From Prevotella sp. UBA4268 (GTDB lineage: Bacteria; Bacteroidota; Bacteroidia; Bacteroidales; Bacteroidaceae), in contig DGWC01000097.1 of the NCBI GenBank assembly GCA_002395135.1, forward strand, positions 14,248-71,579: a stretch of 57,332 nucleotides of DNA, written 5' to 3'. The notes under the pieces were generated by a model. That model was not told where the DNA came from, did not search any database, and saw only the letters and a list, made by a program, of their open reading frames with translations. A program made the translations under genes and the position numbers. How positions within the stretch are numbered: position 1 is the first letter of the stretch; each line of letters begins with the position of its first letter. This document shows, piece by piece, positions 14,333 through 22,828 of the stretch.

Positions 14333-15802
14333 ATGAAGCATTTTATCCTCATGCTGGCCCTCGTGCTGGCCATACCCTGCACAGCGCAGAACCGCCGTTC
14401 CACAACAACCCGTCGCACCACAACCACGCGCCAACAGGCCAAAAAGCCCCGCACATCCGCAGCCACCACGCCCATCGCCTCCTACGAAGGCACCTTCGGC
14501 GACGATGCAATGGGCGCGCTCTCCTCTTTCGCCCCGTGGTTCGGAATGGAGGCGGAACCCAACCCTCTGGCACATCTCAAAGGCCGGCACGTGATGGTTG
14601 TCATCACCTTCAGCAGTCTCTCAGCCCCCCAACTTACCATCGCCGACAGCAAGGGAAAGGTAATCGAAGAGAATTTCTCGACGGCTCTGGAATGGAAAGA
14701 GAAAGACAAACAACTCACCTGTGTTGGTTCGAACTACGCCCTTGAGGTGGATACGAAAGACCAGCCGCACATCGCCCTCATCGGATTCGACAAAAAATCT
14801 CGCCGTATAGCACATCATTGGGACATTACACCCACCACAAAGAGCCGAGTCTGGTTTGATATCGTGCTCCACAATGCCCACCTCGGCATGTCAAAACTCA
14901 AGAAGATGGAGGAAGGATTCAACACCAAGGAGCGCAAATGGGGACCTATACTGGCCTCTTTCGAGCGCGCCTTCCCCAACGCGAAGAACTATAAGACCGT
15001 CAGCCACGACGAAGTGGTAAGGCAGGAAACGAAAAACAAGTTGGTTTCAGCAGAGACTCTGCAGGATACAGCCGAAAAAAACGACATCAACTCCATGTTC
15101 ATGCTGGGCCAGAACTACCACGAAGGCCGGCTTCACGGAGTGGCCAAAGACGAGCGAAGCGCATACAAATGGCTCATCAAAGCCTACCTGCGTGCCAACA
15201 AGAAAGGCAAGCAGACCGTCATGGACTATATCCAGAAAAACCTGGAGCGGCGCAAAACCTTCCCCGTACTTACCATCGACCTGCGCGTCCAAGACACAGA
15301 CAAATTAGACGCGACAGCCCTTTATCAGCACCCACTGGTAGTTTTCTCCATCCCAAGGGTATTCGACAACGGCAAGAAACTGGCTAAGACCATCAGCGCG
15401 CGATACCGATGGACCCTCTCACAGGCAGACAAGAAACACATAACCGTGTTCGGCAAGCCCCATAACACGCTTCCCTCGCTCTACGGAGAAAGACTGTTCA
15501 GCACCAGTTGGTATAAAAACGGGAAGAAATACGCCAACTACGAATTTGTATTTCACTTCTCCTCGTTCCAATGGGCTGAGGATTTCGCCCTCCACTACGC
15601 CCACGACCTCTTCCGCGAGGGTTTCAACTTCGAAGAGTTCGCCACCAGCAAAGAAGAAAATTTCTCGCTCAGCGCCGAAGCCCCATACATTATCAGCGGC
15701 AAGCGATACAATTTTCAGAATACCATCTTCGTCCACCGGATTACCAGCAGCAAGGAACCCGTCTACGCCGTCAACATCTCCTTCACGCTGATCAAGAAAT
15801 AA
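14333..15802 (+). CDS. Secreted protein with Sel1-like repeats
   Basis: A 489-residue protein with a signal peptide ending in CTAQ (about residue 19), then a basic Thr/Arg-rich linker (RRSTTTRRTTTTR, about 21-33). A central segment SMFMLGQNYHEGRLHGVAKDERSAYKWLIKAYLRA (about 252-286) matches the Sel1/TPR repeat pattern, often involved in protein-protein contact. The C-terminal 180 residues form a predicted beta-rich domain (LVVFSIPRVFDNGKKL, YEFVFHFSSFQWAEDF) that I cannot name. The gene is monocistronic, convergent with the transporter gene that ends 22 bases away. Confidence 0.7.
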   Translation: MKHFILMLALVLAIPCTAQNRRSTTTRRTTTTRQQAKKPRTSAATTPIASYEGTFGDDAMGALSSFAPWFGMEAEPNPLAHLKGRHVMVVITFSSLSAPQLTIADSKGKVIEENFSTALEWKEKDKQLTCVGSNYALEVDTKDQPHIALIGFDKKSRRIAHHWDITPTTKSRVWFDIVLHNAHLGMSKLKKMEEGFNTKERKWGPILASFERAFPNAKNYKTVSHDEVVRQETKNKLVSAETLQDTAEKNDINSMFMLGQNYHEGRLHGVAKDERSAYKWLIKAYLRANKKGKQTVMDYIQKNLERRKTFPVLTIDLRVQDTDKLDATALYQHPLVVFSIPRVFDNGKKLAKTISARYRWTLSQADKKHITVFGKPHNTLPSLYGERLFSTSWYKNGKKYANYEFVFHFSSFQWAEDFALHYAHDLFREGFNFEEFATSKEENFSLSAEAPYIISGKRYNFQNTIFVHRITSSKEPVYAVNISFTLIKK

Positions 15803-15823
15803 CGACAGTCACAAGCAGCACTA

Positions 15824-17170
15824 TCAGATGATGTGGAGTTGGTGGAGGAAGATGATAAGTATGCCTAAGGGACAGATGAAACGCGCCGCAAAGAGGAACA
15901 CATGGAAGAAACGTCCGCCCAGGGTGCCGCCACTGGTGATTTCGTCGAACACATCTTTCTTGGAAAGCACCCATCCCACATAGATGCTGGTGAGGAATCC
16001 GCCGGCCGTGAGCAGAATATTGGCTGAGAGGTAATCGAAGAAATCGAACAACTGCATGCCGAACAATCGCAGTTGGGGAAGGGCATTCAGCGACAGAGAG
16101 CACAGCGCTCCCACAACGATGGCGCACACGGTGACCAGGCGCGCTGCCCATTTGCGGCCCACGCGGAACTCCTCGCTGACGAAGGCTGTGGGCGTTTCGT
16201 GCATGGAGATGATGCTGGTGAGGGCGGCCAGAAGCAATAGCAGATAAAACACAATGCTGATGATATAGCCCACCACGGGCATGGCTGAGAAGGCCTGCTG
16301 AAACACGTTGGGCAGCGTGATGAAGATGAGCGACGGGCCGCTGTCGGGATTCACACCCACGGAAAAGGCAGCCGGGAAAATCATCAGACCGGAGAGAATG
16401 GCCACAAGGGTGTCGATAGCGGCTATCTGGAAGGCCGACCGCGTGAGGTTTACCTGCTTGCCGAAATAAGAGGAATAGGTGACCAGACAGGCCATTCCTG
16501 CACTCAGCGAGAAGAAAGTCTGCCCCAAAGCATCGAAGAAGGTGGTGCTGTTGATTTTCGAGAAATCGGGTTTGAACAGGAATTCCACACCTGCCCACGA
16601 GCCGGGCAGCAGCAGCGAGCAGACAATGAGCAGCAGGAGCAAGACGAACAACACGGGCATCATGATCTTGGAAGCCCGCTCAATGCCGTGCTGAACGCCA
16701 CGGATGACCACCAAATGGGTGACAATGAGGAAAAAGACCGTCCACAATACGGGTTTCACGGGATGGCTGGTGAAGTCGGCGAAATACTGCTTGAAGAACT
16801 CGGCATCGCCATGGAGATGGCCTACAAGCGAGGCCACGACATACTGAACCGTCCATCCGGCCACCACACTGTAGAACCCCATGATGATGAATCCCGTGAA
16901 CACGCCCATGTAGCCCACGCCTTTCCACGGCCAGGCTCCATAGGCACGCGAGGCATTGGCCTGTGCACGCCGCCCCAGGATGAACTCACAGAGCATGGCC
17001 GGCACACCCAGCGCCACGATGCAGCACAGATAAACAAGGATAAAGGCTGCTCCGCCGTTCTGCCCGGCCTCGTAGGGGAACCGCCAGATGTTGCCAAGCC
17101 CGACGGCCGAACCAGCCGTTGCCAGTATGATTCCCATACGGGATGCGAATGCGCCGCGATGTTCCATCAT
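15824..17170 (-). CDS. Sodium-dependent NSS/SNF-family transporter (second of a tandem pair)
   Basis: These are LeuT-fold symporters that import amino acids or related solutes with sodium. The 448-residue protein starts with the signature TM1 region TAGSAVGLGNIWRFPYEAGQNGGAAF (about residues 17-42), where the helix unwinds to bind Na+ and substrate, followed by further hydrophobic spans. TM6-like sequence LGQTFFSLSAGMACLVTYSSYF and TM8-like DSGPSLIFITLPNVF are present. It is a close paralogue of the gene 41 bases upstream, and the two are probably co-transcribed. The substrate cannot be read. Confidence 0.92.
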   Translation of the reverse strand: MMEHRGAFASRMGIILATAGSAVGLGNIWRFPYEAGQNGGAAFILVYLCCIVALGVPAMLCEFILGRRAQANASRAYGAWPWKGVGYMGVFTGFIIMGFYSVVAGWTVQYVVASLVGHLHGDAEFFKQYFADFTSHPVKPVLWTVFFLIVTHLVVIRGVQHGIERASKIMMPVLFVLLLLLIVCSLLLPGSWAGVEFLFKPDFSKINSTTFFDALGQTFFSLSAGMACLVTYSSYFGKQVNLTRSAFQIAAIDTLVAILSGLMIFPAAFSVGVNPDSGPSLIFITLPNVFQQAFSAMPVVGYIISIVFYLLLLLAALTSIISMHETPTAFVSEEFRVGRKWAARLVTVCAIVVGALCSLSLNALPQLRLFGMQLFDFFDYLSANILLTAGGFLTSIYVGWVLSKKDVFDEITSGGTLGGRFFHVFLFAARFICPLGILIIFLHQLHII

Positions 17171-17211
17171 CTATATCTTTACTCTAAAAAAACGCTTAAC
17201 CATGAGACTCA

Positions 17212-18576
17212 TCACACCCACCCTAACTGATGCAGGAAGATGAAGAGTATGAACAAGGGACATATATACTTGACCACCACCTGAAAGATGCCCAGAAGCG
17301 TATAGTTCTGGGTTCCCCAGTCGGTAATTTCATCATGAACAATCTTGCGGTCGACATACCAGCCCACGAACAGACAGGTGAAGAATCCGCCCACGGGCAG
17401 ACAGATATTGGCCGTGAACCAGTCGAGGAAATCGAACAAAGGCATGCCGAAGAGAGCCGCCCACTCCCAATGGCCCAGCGAAAGCGAACAGACGGCACCC
17501 ACCACCACGCACATCAACGACACCACAATGGCAGCCTCGCGCCGGCCGATGCGCAGTTCTTCTGAGAGAAAAGAGGTACTCACCTCGTGCAGCGAGATGT
17601 TGGAGGTGAGGGCGGCAATGGCCAACAGCAGATAGAAGGCGATGCTCACCACGTATTCCACGATGGGCATGGAACCGAAAGCCTGCTCAAACACATTGGG
17701 GAGAGTGATGAAAATCAGCGACGGACCACTGTCGGGCTGCACGCCTACCGACATAGCCGCGGGGAAAATAATCAGTCCGGCAAGGATGGCCACCAGCGTA
17801 TCGATGGACGCTATCTGGAAGGCTGAAGAGACGAGATTGGTCTCCCGCTTGAAATAACTGGCGTAGGTGCACAGGCATCCCATGGCGATGCTCAGTGAGA
17901 AGAAGGCCTGCCCCAGTGCCTCAAGGAAGGTTTTGCCCGTCACCTTGCTGAAATCGGGACGGAAAAGGAACTCCACGCCCCGCCATGCATTGGGCAACAG
18001 CAGCGAGCACACCACCAGCACGAGCAACAGGATGAACAGCAGCGGCATCATCAGACGTGAGGCTTTCTCGATGCCGTCCTGCACACCGCGCACAATCACG
18101 AAATGAGTGATGCCCACCAGAAGCACCATCCACACGATGGGTTTGATGGGATTGGTGGAGAAATCAGAGAAATAATCCTTGAAATAATCGGGGGTGCCGT
18201 GCATGTGTCCCATGACAGAGGCGAAGACATACTGTAGCGTCCAGCCAGACACCACACCGTAATAGCCGATGATCAGGGCTGCGGTGAGCACGCCCATATA
18301 GCCAACCCATTTCCATGGTGTGCCATTGGAGAGGCGGGTATAGGCGCGCGCGGTGTTCGACTGCGCATGTCGGCCGATGATAAACTCGCACAACATCACG
18401 GGAATACCCATGGCCAATATACATATTATATATATAATAATGAACGCGGCACCGCCGTTCTGGCCCGCCACATAGGGAAAGCGCCACACGTTGCCCAGTC
18501 CTACGGCACCGCCGGCAGTGGCCAAAATGACGCCTAACTTCGTTCCGAAGTTGCCCCTTTCACGAAAATCTTCCAT
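17212..18576 (-). CDS. Sodium-dependent NSS/SNF-family transporter (first of a tandem pair)
   Basis: A 454-residue LeuT-fold symporter with TAGGAVGLGNVWRFPYVAGQNGGAAF at residues 19-44 (TM1), LGQAFFSLSIAMGCLCTYASYF (TM6 region) and the DSGPSLIFITLPNVFEQAFGSMPIVEY segment also found in its paralogue downstream. The two proteins align over their whole length, so this is a tandem duplication, perhaps with split substrate range. A -7 box (CAAAATTA read from plus, 18599-18606) lies about 23 bases upstream, back to back with the promoter of the VanZ-like gene. Confidence 0.92.
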   Translation of the reverse strand: MEDFRERGNFGTKLGVILATAGGAVGLGNVWRFPYVAGQNGGAAFIIIYIICILAMGIPVMLCEFIIGRHAQSNTARAYTRLSNGTPWKWVGYMGVLTAALIIGYYGVVSGWTLQYVFASVMGHMHGTPDYFKDYFSDFSTNPIKPIVWMVLLVGITHFVIVRGVQDGIEKASRLMMPLLFILLLVLVVCSLLLPNAWRGVEFLFRPDFSKVTGKTFLEALGQAFFSLSIAMGCLCTYASYFKRETNLVSSAFQIASIDTLVAILAGLIIFPAAMSVGVQPDSGPSLIFITLPNVFEQAFGSMPIVEYVVSIAFYLLLAIAALTSNISLHEVSTSFLSEELRIGRREAAIVVSLMCVVVGAVCSLSLGHWEWAALFGMPLFDFLDWFTANICLPVGGFFTCLFVGWYVDRKIVHDEITDWGTQNYTLLGIFQVVVKYICPLFILFIFLHQLGWV

Positions 18577-18598
18577 ACTTTTTTGCTCTTATTGCCTA

Positions 18599-18626
18599 CA
18601 AAATTATAAAAAAAATCGTATTTTTG
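18599..18626. promoter_or_regulatory. Overlapping divergent promoters (NSS pair and VanZ-like gene)
   Basis: Minus-strand TAATTTTG (18599-18606) and plus-strand TATTTTTG (18619-18626) have their -7 boxes 12 bases apart, so each lies inside the other's core region. Simultaneous use by two polymerases is unlikely. Confidence 0.6.
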
Positions 18627-18646
18627 CACCAAAAGAGTAACGAAAA

Positions 18647-19063
18647 ATGAATTCTACACTACAAATAGTCAAGAAATATCCCTTTTCCTGCCTTTGCATT
18701 CTGACGATATGGATTATTTGCCTGATTCCTGTTCCTGAGACAAGACTCAAGCACGTGGCATTCATCGACAAATGGACACACATGGTGATGTATGCCGGAA
18801 CATGCGCCGTGATATGGATGGAATATCATAAAAACCATCGCAAGGCGAAACATCGGTCACGCCTTGAGATAAGCATAAAGAGTCTGTTATGGTGGGGCTG
18901 GCTCGCCCCGGTGCTGATGAGCGGAGTGGTTGAATTGGCTCAGGAATACTGCACAGGCGGCAACCGCAACGGCGACTGGATAGATTTCGCAGCCAACGCC
19001 ACAGGTGCTACTCTAACTCTATGTGCCGGAATGCTTTGGGTATGGTTCCGCGCCAGAGAATAA
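18647..19063 (+). CDS. VanZ-like membrane protein
   Basis: A 138-residue protein with an N-terminal membrane span (CLCILTIWIICLIPVPE), the VanZ-type motif DKWTHMVMYAG (about residues 42-52), a span around LLWWGWLAPVLMSGVVELAQEY and the conserved NRNGDWIDFAANATGATL near the C-terminus. VanZ-like proteins are small membrane proteins; the namesake affects teicoplanin susceptibility, but the biochemical role is unclear. Its last 56 bases overlap the 3' end of the convergent CYTH gene, so the two messages are complementary there. Confidence 0.85.
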   Translation: MNSTLQIVKKYPFSCLCILTIWIICLIPVPETRLKHVAFIDKWTHMVMYAGTCAVIWMEYHKNHRKAKHRSRLEISIKSLLWWGWLAPVLMSGVVELAQEYCTGGNRNGDWIDFAANATGATLTLCAGMLWVWFRARE

Positions 19064-19523
19064 ACGGCATGCCGCGCAGGTGGCTGTTATAGAAACGGCG
19101 GTCGCCCGTGACCTCATCGCCGAGGAAATCAGGCCGCTCATACGGTTCATTCTCATATGACAGTTCCACTTCAGCCATCACCAGGCCGGCATTGTCGCCA
19201 TGAAACTCATCCACTTCGAATACGTGCGAGCCGCACTTCACCAGATAGCGCGTCTTGTCAACAATGCCCGGCTCGCACAGTTCCATCAGGTGTTCCGCCT
19301 CGTCGAGCGTGATTTCCTTTTCAAATTCATAACGACTTATGCCGCCATCTTCAGAAGGTCCCTTGATGGTGAGATATCCGCGGCTGCCACGGATGCGCAC
19401 CCTGACGGTGGATCCGCGGCCACTGCTGATATATCCCTGCCTGATTCGGCTGCTGCTTTCTGCCTGTTGGCGATAGGCATCTCCGCGAACCAGGAACTTT
19501 CTTTCAATCTCGAATCCGCTCAT
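19008..19523 (-). CDS. CYTH-domain protein (triphosphate tunnel enzyme family)
   Basis: A 171-residue protein beginning with EIERKFLV, the ExExK motif that coordinates metal in CYTH enzymes. Further basic and acidic strand residues follow: IRQGYI, TVRVRIRGSRGYLTIKG, RYEFEKEI, FEVDEFHGDNAGLVMAEVELS. The family binds triphosphate compounds and includes inorganic triphosphatases. The start ATG shares its A with the stop TAA of the small upstream gene, a sign of translational coupling. The 3' end overlaps the convergent VanZ-like gene by 56 bases. Confidence 0.88.
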   Translation of the reverse strand: MSGFEIERKFLVRGDAYRQQAESSSRIRQGYISSGRGSTVRVRIRGSRGYLTIKGPSEDGGISRYEFEKEITLDEAEHLMELCEPGIVDKTRYLVKCGSHVFEVDEFHGDNAGLVMAEVELSYENEPYERPDFLGDEVTGDRRFYNSHLRGMPFILWRGTIPKAFRHIELE

Positions 19524-19666
19524 TAGAAATTAGAAAGCATGGAGATGATAACGAAGGCAAGCGCAAAGACGATTAACACACCAAAGATCCAATTGATGAC
19601 CTTCTTTGCCTTCTGCTCTTCTTTCTCGGCATGGCGAGCCCTCTGGGATTTTCTTTTCTGACTCAT
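19523..19666 (-). CDS. 47-residue single-span membrane peptide coupled to the CYTH gene
   Basis: A short gene with a strongly basic N-terminus (SQKRKSQRARHAEKEEQKAKK) followed by one transmembrane helix (VINWIFGVLIVFALAFVII) and ending MLSNF. Its stop overlaps the CYTH start (TAATG), and it follows RF2 by about 30 bases on the same strand. The charge pattern predicts the N-terminus in the cytoplasm. I do not recognise a named family. It is easily missed because of its length. Confidence 0.75.
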   Translation of the reverse strand: MSQKRKSQRARHAEKEEQKAKKVINWIFGVLIVFALAFVIISMLSNF

Positions 19667-19698
19667 AGTTGTAATATTTTTAGGTTTTAAGTTTTATG

Positions 19699-20820
19699 TT
19701 ATTCTTCTTCTGACACGGGGAACTCCATCAGATAGGCCTTGATGAACCCGTCGATCTTGCCATCCATCACGCCGTCCACGTCGGTGGTCTGGTAGTTGGT
19801 GCGGTGGTCTTTCACGCGACGGTCGTCGAATACATAACTCCTAATCTGGCTTCCCCACTCTATTTTCTTCTTTCCAGCCTCAATCTTAGCCTGTGCCTCC
19901 AGTCGTTTTTTCATGGCGCGGTCGTACAATTGCGACTTCAGCAAGGTGAGAGCGCGCTCCTTGTTCTTCGGCTGGTCGCGCGTCTCGGTATTTTCAATGA
20001 GGATTTCCTCTTCTTCTCCCGTATCGGGATCGGTGTACCAGTAGCGCAGTCGCACACCCGACTCCACTTTGTTCACGTTCTGTCCTCCTGCACCGGAACT
20101 GCGGAAGGTGTCCCACGACAACTTGGCGGGATCCACATACACCTCGATGGTGTCATCGACCAGTGGTGAAACAAACACCGAAGCGAAACTGGTCATGCGC
20201 TTTCCCTGCGCATTGAATGGCGACACGCGCACCAAACGGTGCACGCCGTTCTCGCTTTTCAGGAAACCGTAAGCATATTCGCCGCCCTCAATCTCCATGG
20301 TTACGCTCTTGATGCCGGCCTCGTCGCCGTCCTGAAGGTTGGAAATAGTCACCTTATGTCCGTGAGCCTCAGCCCAACGCATGTACATTCGCATGAGCAT
20401 GGATGCCCAGTCCTGGCTCTCGGTGCCGCCAGCGCCCGAATTGATTTTCAGCACGCAGTCCATCGGGTCCTCCTTCTGTCTCAGCATGTTCTTCAGTTCC
20501 AGGTCTTCAATGGCGGCGATGGCCTTGCTGTAGTCAGCGTACACTTCCTCCTCGGTAACCATTTCCTCGTGGTAGAAATCGAAAGCCAACTGCAGTTCAT
20601 CGGCAAAGGTGCGCACTTCTTTATAGCCATCAAGCCATCGCTTGATGCCCTTCACCTTCTTCATTTGCTCTTGCGCCCGCTTGGGATCTTCCCAGAAATC
20701 GGGTGCCTGCGTGCGCAGTTCTTCCTCTTCGTATTCTATTTGTTTTTCTTCAATCTTCAGATAGTGCCTCAATTTGTCGGCACGATCCAAGACATCTTTC
20801 AACTGATCTTGTGTAATCAT
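19699..20820 (-). CDS. prfB: Peptide chain release factor 2
   Basis: RF2 reads UGA and UAA stop codons and triggers peptide release on the ribosome. The protein has the stop-recognition motif SPF (in VRVSPFNAQGKRMTSF) and the catalytic GGQ (SSGAGGQNVNKVESGVRL). I take the ATG at 20820 (373 residues) because family homology begins at MITQDQLKDV; an ATG at 20865, right behind the ligase stop, would add 15 residues. The usual programmed +1 frameshift site near codon 25 is absent: the frame runs straight through LRHYLKIEE, reading CTG AAG where other bacteria have CTT TGA. Confidence 0.95.
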   Translation of the reverse strand: MITQDQLKDVLDRADKLRHYLKIEEKQIEYEEEELRTQAPDFWEDPKRAQEQMKKVKGIKRWLDGYKEVRTFADELQLAFDFYHEEMVTEEEVYADYSKAIAAIEDLELKNMLRQKEDPMDCVLKINSGAGGTESQDWASMLMRMYMRWAEAHGHKVTISNLQDGDEAGIKSVTMEIEGGEYAYGFLKSENGVHRLVRVSPFNAQGKRMTSFASVFVSPLVDDTIEVYVDPAKLSWDTFRSSGAGGQNVNKVESGVRLRYWYTDPDTGEEEEILIENTETRDQPKNKERALTLLKSQLYDRAMKKRLEAQAKIEAGKKKIEWGSQIRSYVFDDRRVKDHRTNYQTTDVDGVMDGKIDGFIKAYLMEFPVSEEE

Positions 20821-20867
20821 TTTGTCACTGTTCCCTGTATTCATTCCCGCATCCGGGGAACGCATAC

Positions 20868-22676
20868 CTATTCTTTATACATTTCCTCTATCTGCTCGGC
20901 ATAGTTCTTATTGAGCACGGCACGCTTGATTTTCAGCGTATTCGTCAGTTCGCCCGACTCCATGGTGAATGGTTTGGGCAGCAACACGAAGCGCTTGATT
21001 TGCTCATAACTGGCCAGTTGCTGCTGCAAAGTCTCTATGCGGCTGGCTATCATCTGTATGATGGCCTCGTTCTTGCAGAGGTCTTCATGGTTTCTATACG
21101 AGATGCCATTGTCCTTGGCATATTCTTCCAGTACCTCGAAGGCAGGGACTATCAATGCCGAAACGAACTTGCGCTGGTCGGCAATCACGGCCAATTGCTC
21201 AATAAACTTGTCCACCAACAATTTCGATTCAATCATCTGCGGTGCAATATACTTGCCGTTGCTGGTCTTGAACAGTTCCTTGATTCGCTCTTTGAGGAAG
21301 AGTTCTCCGTTTTGCACGTAGCCGGCATCACCCGTCTTGAAGAAGCCGTCTTCGGTGAAACTCTGTGCGTTCAGTGCGTCGCGCTTGTAGTAGCCCTGTG
21401 TGATGGTCGGGCCTTTCAGCAATATTTCATCGTTCTCGCCAATGCGTATCTTGATGCCTTCGATGGGACGGCCCACACTTCCGATGGTATACGGCTCGCC
21501 TTTATGGTCGCACGAAACAGTGGCGAGGCTCTCCGTCAGGCCGTAGCCCACAATCATACAGATGCCCACCGAGTGGGTAAACTCCTCCACTTCGGCAGAA
21601 ACATAGGAACCTGCCGTGGGGAAGAAGTTGCCGTTCTCTAATCCCAACTGCTTGCGCACCAGCGAGAACAGCGTCTTGTCGAATGTTTCGTATTCCAGTT
21701 TCAGCGACAGCGGCGGACGCTTTCCCTTGCTCAGATACTCTGCATGGTATTTTCTGCCCACGCTCAACGCACGCTTAAACAGTTTGCGCTGAACGGCACT
21801 GGCCTTCTCTATCTTCTCATTGACACCGATATACACCTTTTCCCAGAATCGCGGCACGGCACACATACACGTGGGATGCATCTCGCGCATCGACTGCTGG
21901 ATTTCCTTCGGATAAGTGTTCACAATGATTTCCGCGCCCTCAGTCAGACAAAGTATCAGCCATCCACGCTCAAAAATATGCGTGATGGGCAGGAAATTCA
22001 TGACGCGGTCTTTCTCTCCCACGGGCACGCACTTGTCGTTGGCCTCGAATGCAGCATGATACTGTCCATAGGAAAGCATCACGCCCTTTGACTCGCCGGT
22101 GGTTCCACTGGTATACAGGATATTGGCAAGGTCGTCCCAACGGGCTTGCTTCCACAGCATTTCCACTTCCGTCTGACGAGGATTGTTCTCGCCCAGCAGC
22201 ATGAAATCGTCGAAATACATCGAACTGGGATCGCCGTTCACCATGCGCACGGAACGGTCGAAGACGATGATTCTCTCCAGCGTGGGACACAAGGGAAGCA
22301 CGCGATGCGCCTTGTCATACTGCTCCTGCTCGCCCACGAACAAGAATCTTATCTCTGCGTCTCCCACAACGTGCTGTATCTGCTGTTCGCTGCTCGTGGA
22401 ATAGAGCGGCACCGTGACGGCACGAATGCCAAAGGCTCCGAAATCGGTGAAGAGGTACTGAACGGTGTTTTGCGAGAAAACGCCTATGTTTTCCTGAACC
22501 TTTATTCCAAGATTCAGCATGGCATTGCTCACCTGCATGACACGCTCGGAGAACTGATTCCACGAGATGGTTTTCCACTTCAGGCTACCGAAATCGCGAT
22601 AATTCAAAGCAGTTTTCTCCCCGTATTTCTTTGCTTGCTCATGGATGAGCACTGAAAGGTGACAATTATTCTGCAT
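20868..22676 (-). CDS. Long-chain acyl-CoA ligase (AMP-binding family)
   Basis: The 602-residue enzyme activates a fatty acid with ATP and then forms the CoA thioester. It has the AMP-binding motif YTSGTTGESKGVMLSY (about residues 187-202), the adenylate-binding GYGLTES, the GEILLKGPTITQGYY-type region (here NDEILLKGP) and the hinge FKTGDAGYVQNGELFLKERIKELFKTSNGKYIAPQMIES with its conserved K-T-S-N-G-K-Y-I-AP. It resembles bacterial FadD-like long-chain ligases (FAA1 type). The gene precedes prfB closely. A -7 box lies at 22700-22707. Confidence 0.9.
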   Translation of the reverse strand: MQNNCHLSVLIHEQAKKYGEKTALNYRDFGSLKWKTISWNQFSERVMQVSNAMLNLGIKVQENIGVFSQNTVQYLFTDFGAFGIRAVTVPLYSTSSEQQIQHVVGDAEIRFLFVGEQEQYDKAHRVLPLCPTLERIIVFDRSVRMVNGDPSSMYFDDFMLLGENNPRQTEVEMLWKQARWDDLANILYTSGTTGESKGVMLSYGQYHAAFEANDKCVPVGEKDRVMNFLPITHIFERGWLILCLTEGAEIIVNTYPKEIQQSMREMHPTCMCAVPRFWEKVYIGVNEKIEKASAVQRKLFKRALSVGRKYHAEYLSKGKRPPLSLKLEYETFDKTLFSLVRKQLGLENGNFFPTAGSYVSAEVEEFTHSVGICMIVGYGLTESLATVSCDHKGEPYTIGSVGRPIEGIKIRIGENDEILLKGPTITQGYYKRDALNAQSFTEDGFFKTGDAGYVQNGELFLKERIKELFKTSNGKYIAPQMIESKLLVDKFIEQLAVIADQRKFVSALIVPAFEVLEEYAKDNGISYRNHEDLCKNEAIIQMIASRIETLQQQLASYEQIKRFVLLPKPFTMESGELTNTLKIKRAVLNKNYAEQIEEMYKE

Positions 22677-22793
22677 AGGCCTATATCTTTTATGTTATGC
22701 AAAGATAGCAATAAAATCTGAACTAACGAAAAAAAACTGCAATAATTTGGTTTTTTAGCAGCAAAGACATGCATGAAATAAAAAGAAAAACAC

Positions 22794-22801
22794 TAACTTT
22801 G
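22794..22801 (+). promoter_or_regulatory. -7 element of the MFS transporter gene
   Basis: TAACTTTG, with transcription expected near 22808. This rules out the upstream ATG at 22769 and points to the ATG at 22829. Confidence 0.65.
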
Positions 22802-22828
22802 CAAGCATCAAAAGCCACTAAACAGTAT

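Noticed and set aside
22769..22828. Upstream ATG for the MFS transporter
   Set aside because: A good -7 box at 22794-22801 lies downstream of it, and family homology starts at 22829.
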